DNA from: an uncultured Aurantimonas sp.
Lineage (GTDB): Bacteria > Pseudomonadota > Alphaproteobacteria > Rhizobiales > Rhizobiaceae
Assembly: GCA_947488615.1 (NCBI GenBank)
Contig: CANKZU010000006.1
Location: 124,001 to 188,000 of the forward strand
DNA: 64,000 nt
Direction of reading: 5' to 3'
Positions 57,202 to 64,000 of this stretch are shown piece after piece. The notes below the pieces were generated by a model, which was given only the letters and a program-made list of their open reading frames with translations, was not told the origin of the DNA and ran no database searches. Both the position numbers and the translations under genes were made by a program. Numbering within the stretch: position 1 is the first letter of the stretch; each line of letters begins with the position of its first letter.

Positions 57202-58610
57202 GATTCCCCCTTGTGCGCCATCTCGATGCCTGCGAGCGCGCCCACCGCCTCGCGGAACGCATCGCCCCGCACTTCGAAATTGCGAAACTGGTCGAAACTG
57301 GCGCAGGCCGGGGACAGGAGTATGACGCTCTCCTGCCCGGACCCACCTTCGCTCGCCTCGGCGTCGGCCGCCGCGTGTTCGACCGCAATGGCAAGCGTAC
57401 CGGAGATTTCGTAAGGAATTCGTTTACCAAGAGTCGCGGCGAAGGCGGGCGCAGCCTCACCGATCAGATAGGCCTTGGCGATTCGAGGAAAATACGGCGC
57501 CAGCGTCGCGATACCGCCGTCCTTCGCCAGCCCGCCTGCGATCCAGTGGATACGCGGGAAAGCCGCGAGCGCCGGCGCGGCGGCCTCGGCATTGGTGGCC
57601 TTGGAATCATTGACGAAAAGAACCCGGCCGCGACGCCCGACCTCCTCCATCCGGTGCGCCAATCCCGGGAAACTTTCGAGACCCGCGCGAATTTCGGCAT
57701 CCGACAGCCCGACCGCGGTCAGGGCGGCAACCGCCGCAGCGGCGTTCTGGGCATTGTGGCGACCGCGCAGGGAACCGATCGCGGTAAGGTCGAAGAATGC
57801 GTCGTCAGTTCCCGTCACTCGGCGCCGAAGCATCCGGCCATCGAAGTCGACGCCGGGGCCGTTAGCTTCCCCTTGCGAGATCCGCACCACGGTCCTGCCC
57901 TCGGATTCCAGCTCGTCGGCGATCTGCCGACACGGCGCGTCATCGACGCCGATGACGGCCAGACCAGAGCCGGCGACGAGGCGGGCCTTGATCGCGGCGT
58001 AATTGCCCATCGATCCATGCCGGTCGAGATGGTCCGGCGTCAGGTTGAGCAGGATGCCAACCGAGGGCTCCAGCGTCGGCGCCAGATCGATCTGATAGGA
58101 CGAGCACTCGACGACGTAGTGGCGCTCGGGCGCCGGCGGATCGAGGGTCATGACGGCGACGCCGATATTGCCACCGAACTGCGTGTCCCGCCCGTTCCAG
58201 CGCAGGCAATGGGCGATCAGTGCGGTGGTCGTCGACTTGCCGTTGGTGCCGGTGATCGCGATGAAGGGCGATGACGGCGCGTCGGCGCGGCGCTCGCGAC
58301 TGAACAGCTCGATGTCGCCGATCACCTCGACACCGGCGACGCGGGCAAGCTCTACCGTCCAGTGGGGCTTGGGATGGGTGAGCGGCACACCAGGCGACAG
58401 AACGAAGGCGGCAAAGCGCGACCAGTCGGCGTCGCGCAGATCTCCCGTCGGGATCGCCTCGGCGCGCGCAGCTTCGACACTCGCCGGATTGTCGTCGAAG
58501 GCAACCACGTTTGCGCCACCCTCGACCAGCGCTCGCGCCGTCGCGCGGCCGGAGCCGCCGAGCCCGAAGAGGGCGACCGATTGTCCGGAAAAGGAACGCG
58601 CCGGGATCAT
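57198..58610 (-). CDS. murD: UDP-N-acetylmuramoylalanine--D-glutamate ligase
   Basis: A 470-residue Mur ligase. [17 protein letters not shown] at the start, the ATP loop [22 protein letters not shown] and [10 protein letters not shown] are typical. It adds D-Glu to UDP-MurNAc-L-Ala. It sits four bases after mraY and overlaps ftsW. Confidence 0.96.
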   Translation of the reverse strand: MIPARSFSGQSVALFGLGGSGRATARALVEGGANVVAFDDNPASVEAARAEAIPTGDLRDADWSRFAAFVLSPGVPLTHPKPHWTVELARVAGVEVIGDIELFSRERRADAPSSPFIAITGTNGKSTTTALIAHCLRWNGRDTQFGGNIGVAVMTLDPPAPERHYVVECSSYQIDLAPTLEPSVGILLNLTPDHLDRHGSMGNYAAIKARLVAGSGLAVIGVDDAPCRQIADELESEGRTVVRISQGEANGPGVDFDGRMLRRRVTGTDDAFFDLTAIGSLRGRHNAQNAAAAVAALTAVGLSDAEIRAGLESFPGLAHRMEEVGRRGRVLFVNDSKATNAEAAAPALAAFPRIHWIAGGLAKDGGIATLAPYFPRIAKAYLIGEAAPAFAATLGKRIPYEISGTLAIAVEHAAADAEASEGGSGQESVILLSPACASFDQFRNFEVRGDAFREAVGALAGIEMAHKGES

Positions 58611-58614
58611 CGCC

Positions 58615-59697
58615 TCACCGCAGTTTCAGGGTCGACAGGCCGACGAAGGCCAACATGAAGGCGATGATCCAGAAGCGCACGACGACCTGGCTTTCGGTCC
58701 AGCCGAGCTTTTCGAAATGATGGTGGATCGGCGCCATCAGGAAGACCCGCTTGCCGGTCAGCTTGAACGAGGCGACCTGGATGATCACCGACAGCGCCTC
58801 GATGACGAACAGGCCGCCGATGATCGCCAGCACCAGTTCATGCTTGGTCGCGACGGCGATCGTGCCGGTCATCCCGCCGAGGGCGAGCGAGCCGGTGTCG
58901 CCCATGAAGATCGCCGCCGGCGGCGCGTTGAACCACAGGAAGCCCAGTCCGGCGCCGATGACCGCGCCGCAGAGCGGGGCCAGTTCGCCGGTGCCGACGA
59001 CATAGTGGATCTGAAGATAATTGGAGAAGTTCACATTGCCGGCGATATAGGCGATCAGCCCGAAGGCGGCGGCCGCGATCATGATCGGCACGATCGCCAG
59101 CCCGTCGAGCCCGTCGGTCAGGTTCACCGCGTTGGCGGATCCGACCACGACGAAGGCCGCGAAGCCGACATAGAACCAGCCGAGATCCAGGAGCAAGGAT
59201 TTCACGAAGGGGAAGGCCAGCGACGTGGCGAAACTGCCGGTTCCAGCATAGACGATCAGGACCGAAGCCGCGATCGCGATCAGGAACTCCAGGGCCAGGC
59301 GGGACTTGCCGGAAAAACCCTTGTCGTTCTGCTTCGTCACTTTCAGAAAATCGTCGTAAAACCCGATCGCCCCGAAGCCGACCGTGACCAGCAGCACCGT
59401 CCAGACGTAGAGGTTGCTCAGATCCGCCCACAGCATCGCCGAGACGAGAAAACCCGAGAGAATCATCAGTCCGCCCATGGTGGGCGTGCCGGCCTTCTTG
59501 AAATGGGTCTGCGGCCCGTCGGCGCGGATCGGCTGGCCCTTGCCCTGGCGAATGCGCAGATTGGCGATGATCGCCGGGCCGAACAGAAACACGACGATGA
59601 AGCCGGTGATCATCGACGCACCGGTTCGGAACGTGATGTAGCGAAAGACATTGAAGAGTGGGAAGTCGGCGCCGAACTGGCCGAGATAAGCGATCAT
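58615..59697 (-). CDS. mraY: Phospho-N-acetylmuramoyl-pentapeptide transferase
   Basis: A 360-residue protein with ten membrane segments. Catalytic loops include [15 protein letters not shown] (the Asp pair) and [13 protein letters not shown], and the C-terminal motif [12 protein letters not shown] is intact. It moves phospho-MurNAc-pentapeptide onto undecaprenyl phosphate to form lipid I. The ATG overlaps the murF stop. Confidence 0.97.
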   Translation of the reverse strand: MIAYLGQFGADFPLFNVFRYITFRTGASMITGFIVVFLFGPAIIANLRIRQGKGQPIRADGPQTHFKKAGTPTMGGLMILSGFLVSAMLWADLSNLYVWTVLLVTVGFGAIGFYDDFLKVTKQNDKGFSGKSRLALEFLIAIAASVLIVYAGTGSFATSLAFPFVKSLLLDLGWFYVGFAAFVVVGSANAVNLTDGLDGLAIVPIMIAAAAFGLIAYIAGNVNFSNYLQIHYVVGTGELAPLCGAVIGAGLGFLWFNAPPAAIFMGDTGSLALGGMTGTIAVATKHELVLAIIGGLFVIEALSVIIQVASFKLTGKRVFLMAPIHHHFEKLGWTESQVVVRFWIIAFMLAFVGLSTLKLR

Positions 59698-61169
59698 CGG
59701 GCAGCTCCAGCCGGGTCGATCTTGTCGGGGACCGGCGCCGCGCCGGTGGATGTCTGCGGCGGATAGGTCGTCAGCATCGTTTCCACCAAGGCGGTGAAGC
59801 CGATGCTTTTCGAGGCCTTTACCATAACGACGTCGCCAGCGCGGATCATCGTCAACAGGCTCGCCAGGAGTTCATCGACACTGTCATGCCATTCGCGGTC
59901 GACCTGGCCTTCCAGCACGTCATCGAGCGCCTTCATCTCGTCACCGGCGAGAAAGACCCGATCAACGCCCGCCTCGGCGATCGGCCCGGCGAGATCGGCG
60001 TGCTGCGCCGGCGCGTGATCGCCCAGTTCCAGCATGTCGCCGAGGACGGCGATGCGGCGGCCACCCTCCCCGACCGTCGCGACCTTCAAGACATCGAGTG
60101 CGGCACGCATCGAGGCCGGGTTGGCGTTGTAGCTGTCGTCGATGAGCTCGATCGAGCCGCCGCCCGGCATCGGCAGACGCGAGCGCGCGCCGCGCCCCTT
60201 GACCACGCGCCAGCTCGACAGCGCCGCCGCCACCGTCTGGACATCCGCGCCGGCAAGCTTCGCCGCGCCGAGCACGGCGAGGACATTCTGTGCCATGTGC
60301 CGGCCGCTGGAAGTCAGATGCAACCGGACCGGCTCGCCACCGACGACCGCCTCGATCGCTGCGCCCTCGGCCGTCGGCTCGAAGCGAGCCAATGCGAAAT
60401 CGGCGCCGTTCGCTTCGCCGAAGGTCGCGATCGCGGTGACGCCCGCCTTGCGGGCCATGGTGGCCAGCGGTCCGCAATGGGGATCATCGGCATTGAGGAT
60501 CGCGGTGCCGCCCGTGACGAGCCCCTCGAAGATCTCGGCCTTCGCCTCGGCGATCTCCTCGAGGTCGCGGAAGTGGCCGAGATGAGCCGGGGCGATCAGC
60601 GTGATGATCGCCAGATGCGGCCGCACCAGCTTGACCAGCGGACGGATTTCGCCCGCATGGTTCATGCCGATCTCGAAGATCGCGAAGCCAGTGTCGGCCG
60701 GCATCCGGGCCAGGCTCAGCGGCACGCCCCAATGATTGTTGAACGACGCCGCGCTCGCATGGACGCGGCCGACCGCCGAAAGGCCGTGGCGCAGCGCATC
60801 CTTGCTGGTCGTCTTGCCGACGCTGCCGGTCACCGCGATGATCTTCGCGCTCGAACGGGCGCGGGCGGCCGCGCCCAGACGGGACAGGGCATGCAACACG
60901 TCATCGACGACTAGCAGCGGTGATTGAACGCTGCCGAGTGCCGGCAGCTTGTGCTCCGCCACGACATGCAGAGCCGCACCGGCTTTCGTCGCCGCCGTCA
61001 GAAAGTCGTGGCCGTCGAACCGCTCGCCCTGGATGGCGAAGAAGGCCTCGCGCTCCCCGAGCGTTCGGGTATCGATGGAAATGCCGGAGATCGACGCCGG
61101 CAGATCGCCGACCGGCCGCGCGTTCATCGCCTGGATCAGGGCGGATGTCTCCCAAAGCGCTTCGCTCAT
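59694..61169 (-). CDS. murF: UDP-MurNAc-tripeptide--D-alanyl-D-alanine ligase
   Basis: A 491-residue Mur ligase. The ATP loop is [15 protein letters not shown], with [13 protein letters not shown] and [12 protein letters not shown]. It adds the D-Ala-D-Ala made by Ddl. It overlaps murE (four bases) at its start and mraY at its end. Confidence 0.96.
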   Translation of the reverse strand: MSEALWETSALIQAMNARPVGDLPASISGISIDTRTLGEREAFFAIQGERFDGHDFLTAATKAGAALHVVAEHKLPALGSVQSPLLVVDDVLHALSRLGAAARARSSAKIIAVTGSVGKTTSKDALRHGLSAVGRVHASAASFNNHWGVPLSLARMPADTGFAIFEIGMNHAGEIRPLVKLVRPHLAIITLIAPAHLGHFRDLEEIAEAKAEIFEGLVTGGTAILNADDPHCGPLATMARKAGVTAIATFGEANGADFALARFEPTAEGAAIEAVVGGEPVRLHLTSSGRHMAQNVLAVLGAAKLAGADVQTVAAALSSWRVVKGRGARSRLPMPGGGSIELIDDSYNANPASMRAALDVLKVATVGEGGRRIAVLGDMLELGDHAPAQHADLAGPIAEAGVDRVFLAGDEMKALDDVLEGQVDREWHDSVDELLASLLTMIRAGDVVMVKASKSIGFTALVETMLTTYPPQTSTGAAPVPDKIDPAGAAR

Positions 61170-62614
61170 CGGCCCGCCTCCGAGATCGCCGCGCGAACCT
61201 CTTCATGATCGCTGAAATGGTGGGTGACGTCGCCGACCGTCTGGCCGATCTCGTGCCCCTTGCCGGCGACCACGACGGTATCGCCGGCTTGCGCCTGCCT
61301 TACGGCCTCGCGGATGGCCGCGCGGCGATCGGCGATTTCGGTTGCGCCGGGGGCCGCCTCCATGATCGCGGCGCGGATCGCCGCGGCGTCTTCCGAGCGC
61401 GGATTGTCGTCGGTGACGATGACCACATCGGCCAGTCGAGCGGCGATTTCGCCCATCATCGGGCGCTTGGCTCGATCGCGGTCGCCGCCGCAGCCGATGA
61501 TGGCGACGACGCGGCCGGTGGTGAAAGGACGCACCGACGCCAGCACGTTTTCCAGCGCGTCCGGCTTGTGCGCGTAATCGACGAAAACAGGAGTTCCCTC
61601 AGCCGTCGTGCCGGCCAGATCCAGCCGGCCGGACGCGCCTTTCAGGAGCTCCAGCGCGGCCAGCGCGGCGTCGGTCGCAACGCCGGTGGTGATCGCGAGC
61701 CCGGCGGCCACCAGGGCATTGGACATCTGAAACTCGCCCGCCAGCGGCAGGACGATGCGATGGATCCGTCCTTCGGCCGCGATTTCCGCGACCTGGCAAT
61801 GCCGTTGGTGCTCGAGCCGCTTCAAGGTGAGAAAGCCGCCATTTCGCCCGACGGTCAGCACCTTCGCGCCGACACCCGTGGCGACCTCGATCGCCCGGCC
61901 CGACCAGCGGTCGTCGGCGAAGATCACCGCCGGCGCGCCCTTCGGAAGAAGGGTCGTGAACAGCCGCATCTTGGCGCCGAAATAGGACTCGGCGTCGGGG
62001 TGATAGTCCAGATGGTCGTGGCCGAGATTGCTGAACCCCGCCGCCGCAAGCCGGACGCCGTCGAGCCGCCGCTGATCGAGACCGTGGCTCGATGCTTCCA
62101 TCGCCGCGTGAGTGACGCCTTCGGCCGCGAGGTCGGCCATCAGCTTCGCAAGCGCGACCGGATCGGGCGTCGTCAGCGTGCCGTATTCGTCCCGGCTCGG
62201 CGAAACGACGCCGGTCGTGCCGATCGAAGCGGCGGCGACCCCCTGGCTGGCCCAGATCTGGCGGACAAAGGTGGTGATCGAGGTCTTGCCGGCCGTGCCG
62301 GTGACGGCCACGACCTGCTCTGGCTGGGCATCATAGAACCTGGCGGCCATGAGGGCGATGGCGTGACGCGGATCGCCAGCACGCAGGATCGGCAGGTGTG
62401 ATTCGATCGCGGCGTCGTCCGCCGCGAGAATGGCGACCGCGCCGCTCGCCTCGGCCGCGGCGACGTATCGCGCCCCGTCGGCCCGCGTCCCCGACAATGC
62501 CGCGAACAGAAATCCGTCGCCAACGCTGCGGGAATCAGCCGACAGTCCAGCGATCTCCGGATCGTCTTCATCGCCGGTCTTGGCCAGGCCGTCTGCGAGT
62601 TGGGATAGCTTCAT
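61166..62614 (-). CDS. murE: UDP-MurNAc-tripeptide synthetase, meso-DAP adding
   Basis: A 482-residue Mur ligase. The ATP loop reads [14 protein letters not shown] rather than the more common GTNGKTT, a form seen in alphaproteobacteria. The motif TDDNPRSED marks the meso-diaminopimelate-adding type, so the peptidoglycan should contain meso-DAP. It begins 109 bases after the ftsI stop and overlaps murF. Confidence 0.96.
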   Translation of the reverse strand: MKLSQLADGLAKTGDEDDPEIAGLSADSRSVGDGFLFAALSGTRADGARYVAAAEASGAVAILAADDAAIESHLPILRAGDPRHAIALMAARFYDAQPEQVVAVTGTAGKTSITTFVRQIWASQGVAAASIGTTGVVSPSRDEYGTLTTPDPVALAKLMADLAAEGVTHAAMEASSHGLDQRRLDGVRLAAAGFSNLGHDHLDYHPDAESYFGAKMRLFTTLLPKGAPAVIFADDRWSGRAIEVATGVGAKVLTVGRNGGFLTLKRLEHQRHCQVAEIAAEGRIHRIVLPLAGEFQMSNALVAAGLAITTGVATDAALAALELLKGASGRLDLAGTTAEGTPVFVDYAHKPDALENVLASVRPFTTGRVVAIIGCGGDRDRAKRPMMGEIAARLADVVIVTDDNPRSEDAAAIRAAIMEAAPGATEIADRRAAIREAVRQAQAGDTVVVAGKGHEIGQTVGDVTHHFSDHEEVRAAISEAGR

Positions 62615-62723
62615 TCACCAATATCCGCGCTGTACCGAATAGCCGGCGCATCCCTCGCCGACTCGTCGGACTTCTATAACTTGCGGGCCGCTTGGTGAAG
62701 GTCGGTTCGGACGTTCACAGTTG

Positions 62724-64000
62724 CTAATAGGAGACGAGCAGCGACTTTCCGTCCTCGCCGAAATCCGGACGGACCTTCAACAGCGTCGCGGACCGGCGGA
62801 TGATGTTGGCGACCGTCGGCGCCGCGTTCATACCGGCGGTGGCGTAAACCTGACCCTCCTCGGCTTTCGGTTCGTCGACGACGACGAGAACGACGTAGCG
62901 CGGCTTGTCGATCGGAAAGGCCGACAGGAAGGCGTTGAATTTCTTGGTGTCGGAGTAGCGGCCATTGACCACCTTGTTGGCGGTGCCGGTCTTGCCACCG
63001 ACCTTGTAGCCAGGCACGTCGGCCCGATTGCCTGAGCCGCGCTGGTCGGCGACATTGAGGCGGAAGAGCGAGCGCATCTGGTCGCTGGTTTTTTCGGACA
63101 CCACCCGTGTTGCAACGGCCTCCGCCTCTTCGCGGGTGCGCGGCAGGAAGGTCGGAGGAATCAGCTTGCCGCCGTTCATCAGCGCGGCCGCGGCCACCGC
63201 CGTCTGCAGCGGCGTCGTCGACACGCCGTGACCGAAGGAAATCGTGACCGAGTTGATCTGCTTCCATTCCTTGGGCTGGGTCGGAGACGCCACTTCCGGG
63301 AGTTCGGTCTGCATTTTGCTGAGCAGCCCCATTCGGGTCAGGAACTCCTTGTGCCCCGCGATGCCGACCGCCTCTGCTTCCTTGGCGGTGCCGATATTCG
63401 ACGAGTAGATAAAGATTTCCGGGACGCTGAGCACCCTGCGCTTGCCGTGGAAATCGCTGATGGTGAAGCCGCCGATCCGGATCGGCCGGGTCGCGTCGAA
63501 GGAATCGGTGATCTTCACCTTGCCGGAGTCGAGCGCCATCGCGGTGGTAAAGGTCTTGAAGGTCGACCCCATTTCGTAAAGACCCGCCGACATGCGGTTC
63601 ATGCGATCCTTTTCGAGGGCCTGCTTCGGTTCGTTCGGATCGTAGTCGGGCAGCGAGGTCATGGCGACGACTTCGCCGGTCTGAACGTCGAGCACGACGC
63701 CGCCGGCCGCGATCGCGCGGTAGCGCTTCATGGCTGCCGCGATCTCGTCGCGAACGATATGCTGGACGCGCAGATCGATCGACAGCCGCATCGGCTCCAG
63801 ATCGGTGTCGACGGCCAGACCCGTGTTCTGCAACGCACGATAGCCCTCGTCGTCGACGTATTTCTCCATGCCCGCGATGCCCTGATTGTCGACATTGACG
63901 GTACCGACGATGAAGCCCGCCGAACTGCCGCCGGGATAGAAGCGGCGTTTCTCGGTGCGAAATCCGATACCGGGAATGCCGAGATCGAGGATCGCCTGCT
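62724..64000 (-). CDS. ftsI: Septal penicillin-binding protein FtsI (PBP3), partial
   Basis: The frame is open to the window edge, so the N-terminus with its membrane anchor is missing and 425 codons including the stop are seen. Transpeptidase motifs are all there: the active Ser in MGSTFKTFTTA (STFK), SSN in FIYSSNIGTAKE and KTG in VGGKTGTANKV. It crosslinks septal peptidoglycan with FtsW. An in-frame ATG at 63869 is internal; the sequence before it (FRTEKRRFYPGGSSAGFIVG) is the normal PBP3 dimerisation region. Confidence 0.95.
   Translation of the reverse strand, partial: QAILDLGIPGIGFRTEKRRFYPGGSSAGFIVGTVNVDNQGIAGMEKYVDDEGYRALQNTGLAVDTDLEPMRLSIDLRVQHIVRDEIAAAMKRYRAIAAGGVVLDVQTGEVVAMTSLPDYDPNEPKQALEKDRMNRMSAGLYEMGSTFKTFTTAMALDSGKVKITDSFDATRPIRIGGFTISDFHGKRRVLSVPEIFIYSSNIGTAKEAEAVGIAGHKEFLTRMGLLSKMQTELPEVASPTQPKEWKQINSVTISFGHGVSTTPLQTAVAAAALMNGGKLIPPTFLPRTREEAEAVATRVVSEKTSDQMRSLFRLNVADQRGSGNRADVPGYKVGGKTGTANKVVNGRYSDTKKFNAFLSAFPIDKPRYVVLVVVDEPKAEEGQVYATAGMNAAPTVANIIRRSATLLKVRPDFGEDGKSLLVSY

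Overview
The window is high-GC DNA from an alphaproteobacterium, most likely a Hyphomicrobiales (Rhizobiales) member. The pointers are BA14K-type secreted proteins, an FtsZ with the [12 protein letters not shown] C-terminal tail, two exact CtrA-type boxes (TTAA-N7-TTAA) beside division and envelope genes, and the gene order lpxC / ftsZ / ftsA / ftsQ / ddl. No rRNA, tRNA, CRISPR array, insertion sequence or prophage was recognised.

Left part (1-8.1 kb): a truncated RsbR-type stressosome protein at the edge, then a complete branched-chain-amino-acid-type ABC transporter (Tat-exported binding protein, two permeases, two ATPases). An SDR dehydrogenase and an FAH-family hydrolase follow and look like the last two steps of a non-phosphorylating deoxy-sugar-acid pathway. 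Two tiny lipoprotein genes sharing a C-terminal motif lie just beyond (8.2-8.6 kb).

Middle part (8.7-38.5 kb): mostly housekeeping and accessory genes. These include a pyroglutamyl-peptidase/methyltransferase pair, a cold-shock protein, a secreted repeat protein, ilvE divergent from a MarR/OmpR/histidine-kinase operon, ybjN-proC-csaA, ubiK, an aminopeptidase P, antiporter-prmA, and an SBP56/MtoX-ferredoxin-SCO1 cluster. A MoxR ATPase and its usual VWA (CoxE-like) partner are separated here by phzF, a His/Met-rich cytochrome c and a toxin-antitoxin-like pair. A Tim44-domain protein, azlCD and a secreted YbjN-like protein follow.

Right part (38.6-64 kb, all minus strand): ligA, an FAD monooxygenase, recN, bamD, lpxC, and then the division and cell-wall cluster. 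Read in the direction of transcription this is ftsI (cut by the edge), murE, murF, mraY, murD, ftsW, murG, murC, murB, an intervening endonuclease/exonuclease/phosphatase-family gene, ddl, ftsQ, ftsA, ftsZ. Many neighbours overlap by ATGA. One exact CtrA box lies 58 bases upstream of ddl and another lies between ftsZ and lpxC, which suggests cell-cycle control. Together these genes make lipid II, build the divisome, start lipid A synthesis (lpxC) and assemble outer-membrane proteins (bamD).

All functions are inferred from reading the sequence; no database search was run.
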